Positions 24,402-32,416 of a DNA stretch of 42,784 bases are shown in pieces (positions within the stretch are counted from its first letter, which is position 1; each line of letters begins with the position of its first letter). Position numbers and translations under genes: made by a program. The notes under the pieces are model-generated. The model was not told the DNA's origin. It worked only from the letters and a program-made list of their open reading frames with translations, and did no database searches. Origin of the DNA: Methylobacterium sp. Leaf118 (lineage in GTDB: Bacteria > Pseudomonadota > Alphaproteobacteria > Rhizobiales > Beijerinckiaceae); assembly GCF_920984675.1 (NCBI RefSeq), contig NZ_CAKLBV010000043.1, positions 1 through 42,784 on the forward strand. The letters run 5' to 3'.

Positions 24402-25280
24402 ATGGCCGCTGAGCCGACGCCCGCCGACCTGCTGCCGCTGCTGGAGCGGATCGCCGCCGCCCTCGAACGCGCCGCGCCCCCGACCGTCCCGCGGGTGGAG
24501 ACGAGCGGCGCCGACGCCTTCCTGTGGGGACCCGAGCGCCGGCTGATCCCGGTGCCGCGGGTCAACCGGGTCGAGATCGGGATCCTGACCGGCATCGACC
24601 GGGCCCGCGACACCCTGGTGGAGAACACCGAGCGCTTCGCCCGAGGCCTGCCGGCCAACAACGCCCTGCTGTGGGGCGCGCGCGGGATGGGCAAGTCGTC
24701 GCTGGTCAAGGCGGTGCATGCCGCGATCAACGCGCGCCGGCCCGAAGGCGCCCGGCCGATGAAGCTCGTCGAGATCCACCGGGAGGACATCGAGGCGCTG
24801 CCCGCGCTGATGAGCCTCCTGCGCGACGATCCCCATCGCTGGCTCGTCTTCTGCGACGACCTCTCGTTCGACGCCGACGACACCTCCTACAAGTCGCTCA
24901 AGACGGCGCTCGACGGCGGCATCGAGGGCCGGCCCGGCAACGTGCTGTTCTACGCGACCTCCAACCGGCGGCATCTGCTCGCCCGCGAGATGGTCGAGAA
25001 CGAGCGCTCGACGGCGATCAATCCCGGCGAGGCGGTGGAGGAGAAGGTCTCGCTGTCCGACCGCTTCGGCCTCTGGCTCGGCTTCCACAAATGCAGCCAG
25101 GACGAGTATCTGGCGATGATCCACGCCTATGTCGCGCGGCACGGCCTCGCGGTCGAGCCGGAGCGGCTGCGGGCCGAGGCGCTCGAATGGGCCACCACCC
25201 GCGGCTCGCGCTCGGGCCGCACGGCGTTCCAGTTCATCCAGGATCTGGCGGGCCGCCTCGGACAGCGCCTCGACGGCTAG
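24402..25280 (+). CDS. DUF815 family P-loop ATPase
   Basis: The 292-residue AAA-like ATPase has Walker A GARGMGKSS near residue 90 and Walker B LVFCDDLSFD near 150. Sensor-type blocks follow: NVLFYATSNRRHLL near 185, then SLSDRFGLWLGFHKCSQDEYL. This matches DUF815, a family of unknown function often found beside secDF-yajC in alphaproteobacteria. ATG 24402 opens into a conserved N-terminal helix (LLPLLERIAAALERA). The protein is cytoplasmic. It is divergent from yajC, so it does not share its transcript. Function is not known; the genomic neighbourhood suggests a link to membrane or envelope biogenesis. Confidence 0.9.
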   Translation: MAAEPTPADLLPLLERIAAALERAAPPTVPRVETSGADAFLWGPERRLIPVPRVNRVEIGILTGIDRARDTLVENTERFARGLPANNALLWGARGMGKSSLVKAVHAAINARRPEGARPMKLVEIHREDIEALPALMSLLRDDPHRWLVFCDDLSFDADDTSYKSLKTALDGGIEGRPGNVLFYATSNRRHLLAREMVENERSTAINPGEAVEEKVSLSDRFGLWLGFHKCSQDEYLAMIHAYVARHGLAVEPERLRAEALEWATTRGSRSGRTAFQFIQDLAGRLGQRLDG

Positions 25281-25345
25281 CCATGTGGTCCCCGGGACGG
25301 GACCCGGCGGGCCGCCTCCTCCCCTCCGGCGGACGACCCGCCGCC

Positions 25346-28300
25346 TCAGGCCGCCTCCGCCTTCGCCACCGCGTGCACCACCGGCACGGCGGGCGCGCCC
25401 TCCCACTCCGAATGGGCGGGGATCGACTCGCCCTTCATCACGATGGTGAGGGGGCGCAGCCGCGCGAAGTCGCCGACATGGCTGTCGTAGAGGACGGTCG
25501 AGAAGGCGCCCACCGAGACGCCGCGCCCGACCACGACGGGGCCGACCTTCATGATGCGGTCCTCGTAGAGGTGGGTCTGGAGCGCCGCCGAGCGGTTGAT
25601 CGCGGCGTAATCGCCGATCGACACGCAGTCGAACTCGGTGACGTCGGTCATGAGCAGGCAGGTGCCCTGCCCGATCTTCACGCCGAACAGCCGCAGCACC
25701 CAGGGCAGGAACGGCGTGCCCATCAGGTGTTCGAGCAGCACCTTGCCGGCCAGGCCCCAATAGGCGACGGCGATGGCCTCGGTGCGCATGGCCCACCACG
25801 ACCACATCGGCCGCATCCCGGGGCTGTAGGCCCCCATCAGCAGCCATTTGAGGGCGATGACGCTCGAGGTCTGGATCAGGGCGATGACGACGCTGGCGAT
25901 CACGAACGAGACCGCGAGGCCGAGCCAATCGCCCTCCAGGATCGCAGGGTAGAACACCCAGTCGATCGCGCAGATGGCCAGCGACAGGTAGAGCATCGGC
26001 GAGAACGAGGTCGCGAAGGCCTCGAACAGGCCACGCCGGAGCTTGGCCGCCACGCTCGGCTCGAAGGTCTGGGCCTGCGAGCCGAGATCGACCCGCTGCC
26101 GCACCGGCAGGCGGATCGGCGGCGAGCCGAACCACGTCTCGCCCGGATGCATCGCGGCGTTGGCGGGCGGCTTCGACTTGATCCCGATCAGCACGTCGTC
26201 GGGAATCTTGACGCCCGGGGGTAGGACCCCGTCGTTGCCCACGAAGACGCGGGCGCCCGTCTCGACGGGGTGGAGATGCATCCAGCCGCGGCGGATTTCC
26301 TCCTCGCCCACCACGACCTCGTCGGCGATGAAGTTGTTGGGCCCGACCGCCACGAGGTCGTGGCGCGAGCCCAGATTGGTCGAGATCTCCGCGCCCCGCC
26401 CCATCCGGGCGCCGAGCAGCCGGTACCATGCCCGCATGTAGACGGTGGCGAACAGCGACGAGAGCGTCTCCAGCGTCACCTCGGAGGCGAGGGCGACGAG
26501 CCATTTGCGGAGATAGAAGCCCGACCAGATCGAGTAGGTGCCCGCGCGCCGCCGCGGCAGCACCGCCCAGCGGATGCCCGCGATGAGCAGCACCGTGCCC
26601 GCCGTCATCAGCATGGCGGTGGGCCAGGTCAGCAGCGGCAGATAGGCATGGTAGTCCACGTCGGTGATCTCGGAGAGCCGGTCCGAGATCTGGTCGAAGA
26701 CGTAGAAGGCCGGGAAGATCGGCAGAAGGCCGATCGCCGGCACCGCCGCGAGCAGGAAGGCGTAGACGACGCCGAAGGCGAGCCGCCGGGCCGGCGAGGC
26801 GGTGGCGGGCTCGGGCAGGGCGGCGAAATCGACGGTGCCGACCCGGCGGCCCGGCGAGCCGTCCCAGGCCTCGGCCGGGCCGACCTCGGTGCCGGCCGGG
26901 ACCGTGGTCAGGTCGGCGATCTCGGCATGGTCCCCGATCACGGCGTCGCGGCCGATCACGCAGGACGTGCCGATCATCGCGTCGGCGCCGATGGTGACGG
27001 GGCCGATGATCAGCTCGTTGCCGACGACCTCGGCGTTGGCGATCACGAGGCGCCCTCCCAGCGAGGCGCCCCGGCCGATCGTGAGGAGGTCCGGGGCGCC
27101 GACATCGAGGTCGGAGATCAGCACGTCGTCGCCGATCCGCGCGCCGAGCAGCCGCAGATAGGTGGCGATGACCGGCGAGCCCTGGAGCCACTTGATGTGG
27201 ACGAGCGGCGTCAGGCGCTGCGCCAGCCACCAGCGGTAATAGTAGACGCCCCAGAGCGGGTAGCGCCCGGGGCGCGTGCGCCCGAGGATCAGCCACTTGC
27301 CGAGGATGGCGATGCAGGCCGTGACCGCGTTGATGCCGATATAGACCAGCAGCAGGACCGCCAGTTCGCCCCAGAAGCCGAGCCCGCCGCCGGTCAGCAG
27401 CAGGTAGGTCACGAAGATGCCGAGCCATTGCGCGGTGGCGAGCGCGATCACGAAGGGCAGCGCGGCGGCCTGGGCCAGCCCGCACAGGGCGCGCCGCCGA
27501 AGCGGGGGCGGTTCGAAGCTCAGGTCCCGGATCGCGGTGGCCGCGCCCGCGCCGCCGGTCCGCTCGATCAGGCTCGCGGCCATCGTCCGGAGGGTGCGGC
27601 CGGCATAGACGTCCTGCAGGGTGATGCCGGCGAGCGCCGGCGTCTCGCGCACCGCGCCGACGAAGCGGGCGGCCAGCAGCGAATGGCCGCCGAGGTCGGC
27701 GAAGAAGTCGGCCTCGAACCCGATCGGCCCCTCGCCGAAGACCTTCTTGGCGGCGGCCAGCAGGGCGGCCTCGGTCTCGTTGTCGGGGGCCTCCTGCGTG
27801 CCGTCGGCCGCCACGACGGTGAGCGGGGCGATCCTCAGGGCCTTGCGGTCGACCTTGCCGGAGGTGAGCCGCGGCAGGGTCTCCACCGTCTCGAAATGGC
27901 CGGGCACCATGTAGGGCGGCATCTGCGCCGCGAGGCCCTTCCGGAGCGCCGTCCGGTCGATCTCGGCGCCGCGCTCCGGCACGAGGAAGGCGACGAGGCG
28001 ATCCACGTCGTCGTCGCGGCGCAGCACCACCGCCGCCTGGTTGATCCCGGCCTCGCCCCGGATGCGGGCCTCGATCTCGCCGAGCTCGACCCGGAAGCCC
28101 CGAACCTTGACCTGATCGTCGATGCGCCCGTGGAACAGGATGTCCCCGTCCTCGGTCATCGAGACGGCATCGCCCGAGCGGTAGAGGACGGGGTCGCTCC
28201 CGTCGGAGGCGAACGGGTTGGCGACGAACTTTTCCGCGGTCAGTTCGGGGCGCTTGAGATAGCCCGCCGCCACGCCGGGGCCGCCGATCAGCAACTCCCC

Positions 28301-29446
28301 CTGTTCGCCGGGCCCCAGGAGGTTCAGCGCCTCGTCGGCGACATACACGGAATAATTCGGGATCGGGCCGCCGATGGTGACGGGCCGGTCCGGCCGCATC
28401 TCCGCGGCGGTCGCCACGACCGTCGCCTCGGTCGGCCCGTAGGTGTTGAACAGGCGCCGCTCGCCACTCGCCCAGCGCGCCACCAGCGGCTCGGGCAGGG
28501 CCTCGCCGCCGAGGAGCACGAGGCGGACGCTGGGCAGGTCGCCCGGGATCATCGCCAGCAGCGTCGGCACCGTGTCGAGCACGGTGACGCCCGCGCCCGC
28601 GATGATCGCCGGCAGCGCCTCCACGTCGCCCATCATGGCCGGGCTCGCCACGAACAGGCCGGCGCCGACCAGATAGGGCACCCAGATCTCCTCCATGGAG
28701 AGATCGAAGGCGACGGAGGCGCCCTGGAACACCACGTCCTCGGGCCGCACCCCGTAGACCGCGTTGCCCGAGCGCAGGAAGTGGCAGATGTTGGCGTGGC
28801 TGATGACGATGCCCTTCGGCACGCCGGTCGAGCCCGAAGTGTAGATCAGGTAGGCCGGGTGCTGCGGGGTGAGGCCGGCCGCGTCGAGATCGGGGGCGGG
28901 CGCGCCTTCGGGGGCCGCGCCGAGCAGGTCGGCGGTCGTGACGAGGGTGACGCCGTCCGGGGCCTGCGCCCTCAGCCCCTCCGAGACGAACAGGGCCTTG
29001 GCGGTCGCGTCCGCGAGGCACACGGCGACGCGGTCGGCGGGCGCCTCCGCGTCGAAGGGGAGCCAGGCCGCGCCCGACTTGGTGATGGCGATCTGCGCGA
29101 CGAGGAGTTCCGGCCCCCGCGCCATCCACAGGCCGACCACGTCGCCCGGGCCGATGCCGCGGCCGGCGAGCGCCGCGGCGAGCCGGTCGGAGCGGGCATC
29201 GACGGCGGCATAGGTCAGGACCGGCGGGGCCTCGCCCGGGCGGGCCGCGGCGGCGTCGATCAGGCAGGGCGCCTCGGGGCGGGCGGCGGCGCTCGCCCGG
29301 AAGATCGTCGACAGGGTCTCGTGCCGGATCAGGTCGGGCCGCGCCGCGCCGCGCAGGACCGCGCGCGCGGTCGCCCCCGCGCCGCCCGGCCGGCCCTCTC
29401 CGGCGCTCTCCTGCACGGTCCGGCTCTTCCCGGCGAGGCCGTCCAT
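25346..29446 (-). CDS. Pls/PosA-type NRPS-like synthetase (A-T domains plus membrane and left-handed beta-helix repeats)
   Basis: The 1366-residue protein starts with an amino-acid adenylation domain: YTSGSTGVPKG near 200, FNTYGPTEATV, GRIDDQVKVRGFRVELGEIE, and the A10 Lys in TSGKVDRKAL. A carrier domain follows with its Ser in LGGHSLLAARF near 588. No condensation or thioesterase domain is seen. The C-terminal half has several membrane helices and three hexapeptide-repeat (left-handed beta-helix) segments near 775-865, 1060-1110 and 1255-1348. This is the architecture annotated as Pls/PosA, related to epsilon-poly-lysine synthetase. It may activate an amino acid and build a homopolymer or modify an envelope component. 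ATG 29446 has GGAG about 7 nt upstream. Substrate unknown. Confidence 0.9.
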   Translation of the reverse strand: MDGLAGKSRTVQESAGEGRPGGAGATARAVLRGAARPDLIRHETLSTIFRASAAARPEAPCLIDAAAARPGEAPPVLTYAAVDARSDRLAAALAGRGIGPGDVVGLWMARGPELLVAQIAITKSGAAWLPFDAEAPADRVAVCLADATAKALFVSEGLRAQAPDGVTLVTTADLLGAAPEGAPAPDLDAAGLTPQHPAYLIYTSGSTGVPKGIVISHANICHFLRSGNAVYGVRPEDVVFQGASVAFDLSMEEIWVPYLVGAGLFVASPAMMGDVEALPAIIAGAGVTVLDTVPTLLAMIPGDLPSVRLVLLGGEALPEPLVARWASGERRLFNTYGPTEATVVATAAEMRPDRPVTIGGPIPNYSVYVADEALNLLGPGEQGELLIGGPGVAAGYLKRPELTAEKFVANPFASDGSDPVLYRSGDAVSMTEDGDILFHGRIDDQVKVRGFRVELGEIEARIRGEAGINQAAVVLRRDDDVDRLVAFLVPERGAEIDRTALRKGLAAQMPPYMVPGHFETVETLPRLTSGKVDRKALRIAPLTVVAADGTQEAPDNETEAALLAAAKKVFGEGPIGFEADFFADLGGHSLLAARFVGAVRETPALAGITLQDVYAGRTLRTMAASLIERTGGAGAATAIRDLSFEPPPLRRRALCGLAQAAALPFVIALATAQWLGIFVTYLLLTGGGLGFWGELAVLLLVYIGINAVTACIAILGKWLILGRTRPGRYPLWGVYYYRWWLAQRLTPLVHIKWLQGSPVIATYLRLLGARIGDDVLISDLDVGAPDLLTIGRGASLGGRLVIANAEVVGNELIIGPVTIGADAMIGTSCVIGRDAVIGDHAEIADLTTVPAGTEVGPAEAWDGSPGRRVGTVDFAALPEPATASPARRLAFGVVYAFLLAAVPAIGLLPIFPAFYVFDQISDRLSEITDVDYHAYLPLLTWPTAMLMTAGTVLLIAGIRWAVLPRRRAGTYSIWSGFYLRKWLVALASEVTLETLSSLFATVYMRAWYRLLGARMGRGAEISTNLGSRHDLVAVGPNNFIADEVVVGEEEIRRGWMHLHPVETGARVFVGNDGVLPPGVKIPDDVLIGIKSKPPANAAMHPGETWFGSPPIRLPVRQRVDLGSQAQTFEPSVAAKLRRGLFEAFATSFSPMLYLSLAICAIDWVFYPAILEGDWLGLAVSFVIASVVIALIQTSSVIALKWLLMGAYSPGMRPMWSWWAMRTEAIAVAYWGLAGKVLLEHLMGTPFLPWVLRLFGVKIGQGTCLLMTDVTEFDCVSIGDYAAINRSAALQTHLYEDRIMKVGPVVVGRGVSVGAFSTVLYDSHVGDFARLRPLTIVMKGESIPAHSEWEGAPAVPVVHAVAKAEAA

Positions 29447-29669
29447 CCCGATGCTCCGTCCCGAATCCCGAGCGGCGGATGGTGTCCCACCCGCATGACA
29501 GGCGCCTGATGCGAGGCGCACGGGGCGGTTTTGCGACCGGATCGCGCCGCCCCGGGGGCTGCCGTCGCACGTCCCTTACACCCGTCGGGCCGCGAGGGAA
29601 CCCGTCCGCGCCGGACCGAGCCCTCCGCCCGGCACGGTTTCCCTGGTCCCGGCCCGCCGGAACGGGGCC

Positions 29670-30575
29670 TCACCCGACCACGAGATGGAGCCGGCGCGGG
29701 GCCGGCGACAGGCTCACCTGCCGCCCCCAGCCAAAGTCCAGGAAGTCCTGCTCGATGCCGTCGGCGAAGACGACGCCGCCCTCGTTCATCCGCGAGGTGA
29801 CGCGGAGCGGCGCGGCGAGCTTGCCGGCTCGCATCCGCGCGGCGGTCGCGCGGCCGGGGAAGGGCTCGCGCACCCAGTAGCCCACCGCCGGCTCCTCCGG
29901 CCCGAGGGGCAGGCCGAGATGGGTCGCCTCCGCGATCGACCGGGCCCAGCCGGTGGCTCCGGTCCCGGAGGCGACGATGAGTCCGCTGGAGGCCTGCTCC
30001 TCCCCCGTCTCGGGGCCCTCCTGTGCCGCGGTGTCGATCCGGTAGCGGGCGGTCTGGTGACTGCGGTGGCCGACGTAAACCTCGTTGAGGGCGAACAGGC
30101 GCTCGCCCCCGTCGAGGATCGCCTGGACCATGGTCCGCCGCTCCAGCGCCACGTCGCCCGCCACGCTCGCCGGAAGCAGCCGGGCGAGCCGCGCGACGGG
30201 GTTGCGCACCAGCACCCCGTCGTTGCGGTCGGGGGCCGGGTCGATCCCGATCACCGGCTGGCCCTCAAGATACTTCGCCACGTTGGCCACGAGCCCGTCC
30301 TGGCCCACCGCGACGATCACGTCGTCGGGGCCGAACAGGAAGCGGTCGAGCGCCTCCCGGCCCACCAGCGCCTGCCGCCAGCCCGCGGGCACCGCGCCCC
30401 GCGCCTGCGCCAGCACGCCGTGGAAGCGGGTGTGCTCCGCCTCCACCGCCTCGATCCGCTGGCCGCGGCTCTCCAGGAAGAACCGGGCCTGCCCGCTCGT
30501 GGCGTGGCGGGCGATCAGGCGTTCGTAATCCGTCTCGCGGGTGACGAAGACCGCCCGGTTGGTGAGCGCTGCCAT
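29670..30575 (-). CDS. NAD kinase-fold protein with altered GGDG motif
   Basis: The 301-residue protein aligns with the ATP-NAD kinase/diacylglycerol kinase fold. It has VIVAVGQDGLVANVAKYL at 86-103 where NAD kinases have GGDGT, then GIDPAPDRNDGVL, the NE pair at 164-165 (FALNEVYVGHRSHQTARYRI), and SSGLIVASGTGATGW at 197-210, corresponding to the GLIVSTPTGSTAY block. The catalytic Asp is kept but the first-motif second Gly is Gln. It may phosphorylate NAD or a related molecule, or only bind it. It starts 12 bp after the SPFH gene, so the two are cotranscribed. Fold: confident. Activity: open. Confidence 0.8.
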   Translation of the reverse strand: MAALTNRAVFVTRETDYERLIARHATSGQARFFLESRGQRIEAVEAEHTRFHGVLAQARGAVPAGWRQALVGREALDRFLFGPDDVIVAVGQDGLVANVAKYLEGQPVIGIDPAPDRNDGVLVRNPVARLARLLPASVAGDVALERRTMVQAILDGGERLFALNEVYVGHRSHQTARYRIDTAAQEGPETGEEQASSGLIVASGTGATGWARSIAEATHLGLPLGPEEPAVGYWVREPFPGRATAARMRAGKLAAPLRVTSRMNEGGVVFADGIEQDFLDFGWGRQVSLSPAPRRLHLVVG

Positions 30576-30587
30576 GACACGATCCCG

Positions 30588-31571
30588 TCAGCGCGCCGCG
30601 ACCCGGGCGGGAGCCTCGCGCAGCTGTCCCATCACCGTGGCCAGGAGATCGGGCGTCACGGTCACGTGCTCGATCGTCTCGAGCTTGCCCGCGAGCGCCT
30701 GCGCGGCGAGGCCGAGCAGCAGGCCCGGCGGCAGGTCGCGGTAGGCGGCGACGCGGGCGGCCTCCGCCTCGGCCCGGGCCCCCTCCACGGCGCGGATGCG
30801 CGCGGCCTCGGCCTGCGCCTCCAGCCCCTGGGCCTCGGCCTGACCCACCGCCCGGTCGCGGGCGTTCTGCGCCTCCTGGGCGATGAGCTGCGTCTCCTGC
30901 CGGGCGAGCTCGGTCTTCGTCGCGAGTTCGTTCTCGGCGATGGCCCGCTCCTTCTCGACGGCGAGCGCCCGGCGGGCGAAGGTCGCCTCGTCGGCCTTCT
31001 GCTGGAGCGCCTCGTAGGTCGGGGTCTGGAGCGCCCGCTCCAGCTCGCGGCTCGGGGCGAGGTTGGCCAGGCGCACGCCGACCACGGCGATCCCGATCTC
31101 GGCCAGCCCGGGATCGGCGGCGAGCGCCGCCTGGAGCTCCGTCCGAAGGGCCTCGGGCCCGGCCTCGAGCAGGGCGCGCACCGGCGCCTGACCGAGGAAT
31201 TGCTGCACCGCCTGGGCGGCGAGCCCGCTGATGCGCGCCTCGATCTTCTCGATCGGCTCCCCCCGCCACTGCCCGTCGCTCAGCCCGATCGAGAAGTCGA
31301 TCCGGCGCGCCAGGCGCTCGGGATCGGCGACATGCCAGCCGACCGTGCCCTGCACGGCCAGGGCCTGGAAATCCCGGCTGCGGCCCTGGACGAACAGGGT
31401 CATCTCGCGGTCGTCCATCGGCAGCTCGCTGATGCTCGCCGTCTCCGGCTGGAACCAGAAGACGAGGCCGCGCCCGCTCCGGCGTACCCGGCCGTTGTGG
31501 AAGCGGATGACGTGGCGGCTCGCCTCGCTGCGGAGCTGGGAGGCGAAGCCGAAGCGGCGGATCGTGGCCAT
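30588..31571 (-). CDS. SPFH/band 7 domain protein
   Basis: The 327-residue protein has an SPFH domain in its first 200 residues: FASQLRSEASRHVIRF, GRGLVFWFQPETASISELP, and VQGTVGWHVADPERLARRIDF. A long Ala/Glu/Arg-rich coiled coil follows at about 190-285 (EKERAIAENELATKTELARQ and onward). There is no membrane helix at the N-terminus, unlike many flotillins and stomatins, so membrane attachment may be peripheral. SPFH proteins oligomerise and organise membrane domains. It sits 16 bp behind the Nudix regulator gene and 12 bp before the NAD kinase-like gene. AGGA precedes ATG 31571. Confidence 0.88.
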   Translation of the reverse strand: MATIRRFGFASQLRSEASRHVIRFHNGRVRRSGRGLVFWFQPETASISELPMDDREMTLFVQGRSRDFQALAVQGTVGWHVADPERLARRIDFSIGLSDGQWRGEPIEKIEARISGLAAQAVQQFLGQAPVRALLEAGPEALRTELQAALAADPGLAEIGIAVVGVRLANLAPSRELERALQTPTYEALQQKADEATFARRALAVEKERAIAENELATKTELARQETQLIAQEAQNARDRAVGQAEAQGLEAQAEAARIRAVEGARAEAEAARVAAYRDLPPGLLLGLAAQALAGKLETIEHVTVTPDLLATVMGQLREAPARVAAR

Positions 31572-31587
31572 GGCGGATTCCTGTCGA

Positions 31588-32307
31588 TCACGGGGTTTTC
31601 TGGAAGCGGAACAGCTCGGCCGGGCGGTAGGAGGTGCCGGCCTCGTGGCGGCCCGTGGGCGCGAGCCAGCCGCGGTCGAGCATCCGGCGCCGGAAGGCCG
31701 GCTTGTTGAGCGCGGTGCCGAGGATCGCCTCGTGCACGTCCTGGAGCTGGCGCAGGGTGAACAGCGGCGGCAGCAGGGCGAAGCCGACCTCGGAATAGTC
31801 GAGCTTGCCCCGCAGCCGCCGCAGGGCGACGCCGAGGATCTCCCCGTGGTCGAAGGCGAGCGGCAGGCCCTCGCCCCGCTCGGTGGCGGCCTCGGCCGGC
31901 CCGTCGGGCGCCGCGGGCAGGGTGAGCGCCGCGGCCCGGAGCGACGGCGCCTGGGCCAGGGCCTCGGCCAGCGCCGCCTCCGTCAGCAGGCCGAGATAGG
32001 CCACGCTGACGATGCGCATCCGCGGATCGCGGGTGAGGGCGCCGAAGGTGAAGAGCTGCTCCAGATAGGCCTGCGCCGCGCCGGCCTTCTCCCGCAGGAC
32101 CCGCCCAGCCGCCGCCTCGAGATCCTCCGCGATCCCGACGAAGCCGCCGGGCAGGGCCCAGCGCCCGGCATGGGGATGCTGGGCCCGCGGGCCCAGCAGG
32201 ACGACCGGGCGCCCTCCCCTCAGGCCCAGCAGCACCAGATCGACGGCGAGCGCGGGCCGCGGGTAGTCGGCGGGATCGTAGCGGGCCAGGAACTCGGCCT
32301 CGGTCAT
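31588..32307 (-). CDS. NrtR-type Nudix-fold transcriptional regulator, degenerate Nudix box
   Basis: The 239-residue protein has an N-terminal Nudix domain (AVDLVLLGLRGGRPVVLLGPR) and a C-terminal winged helix near 160-230 (LPPLFTLRQLQDVHEAILG, NKPAFRRRML, then RPAELFRF). This two-domain form is that of NrtR regulators, which bind ADP-ribose or related NAD metabolites. The Nudix box GFVGIAEDLEAAAGRVLREKAGA (55-77, read in segments) has Val70 and Lys74 where the consensus REUXEE needs Glu, so hydrolysis is probably lost. AAGGAGG lies 7 nt before ATG 32307, and the promoter has an inverted repeat (32319-32363), suggesting autoregulation. It heads the SPFH/NAD kinase-like operon. Confidence 0.85.
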   Translation of the reverse strand: MTEAEFLARYDPADYPRPALAVDLVLLGLRGGRPVVLLGPRAQHPHAGRWALPGGFVGIAEDLEAAAGRVLREKAGAAQAYLEQLFTFGALTRDPRMRIVSVAYLGLLTEAALAEALAQAPSLRAAALTLPAAPDGPAEAATERGEGLPLAFDHGEILGVALRRLRGKLDYSEVGFALLPPLFTLRQLQDVHEAILGTALNKPAFRRRMLDRGWLAPTGRHEAGTSYRPAELFRFQKTP

Positions 32308-32318
32308 CGCCCGGCCTC

Positions 32319-32363
32319 CTTATATCCAGTCTGCGTCTTAGTTATGCGCGAAATGGATATAAG
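32319..32363 (-). promoter_or_regulatory. candidate operator: two perfect 10-bp inverted arms
   Basis: CTTATATCCA (32319-32328) and TGGATATAAG (32354-32363) are exact complements, with centres 35 bp apart. The distal arm overlaps the -35 box and the proximal arm overlaps the Shine-Dalgarno AAGGAGG of the Nudix regulator gene. The high AT content of the arms stands out from the background. Confidence 0.65.
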
Positions 32364-32367
32364 TCAA
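32339..32367 (-). promoter_or_regulatory. promoter of the Nudix-regulator/SPFH/NAD kinase-like operon
   Basis: On the minus strand TTGACT (32367-32362), a 17-bp spacer and TAACTA (32344-32339) form a strong sigma70-type promoter. Transcription would begin near 32332, giving a leader of about 25 nt. It is one of the best promoters in the window. Confidence 0.65.
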
Positions 32368-32416
32368 GCGGATGCGCGTCGGCCGCCGTCCGTGCGAGGC
32401 GCGGTGCTCCGCCGGG

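Noticed and set aside
26270..29509. A 1079-codon open frame on the plus strand opposite the PosA-like gene
   Set aside because: Composition is typical antisense shadow (Arg, His, Gly, Gln) with no domain; the opposite strand has a complete enzyme.
24345..29570. A 1741-codon open frame on the minus strand, overlapping the PosA-like gene and the DUF815 gene
   Set aside because: It is Arg/Gly/Pro-rich shadow text from high-GC third positions; the PosA-like and DUF815 frames carry all recognisable motifs.
31588..32307. Annotation as a plain Nudix hydrolase
   Set aside because: The catalytic box lacks two glutamates and the C-terminal third is the NrtR-type winged helix.
32319..32363. Reading the paired arms as a transcription terminator of the histidine phosphatase gene
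   Set aside because: The arms are AT-rich, 25 bp apart and overlap a strong promoter and a Shine-Dalgarno, which fits an operator better.
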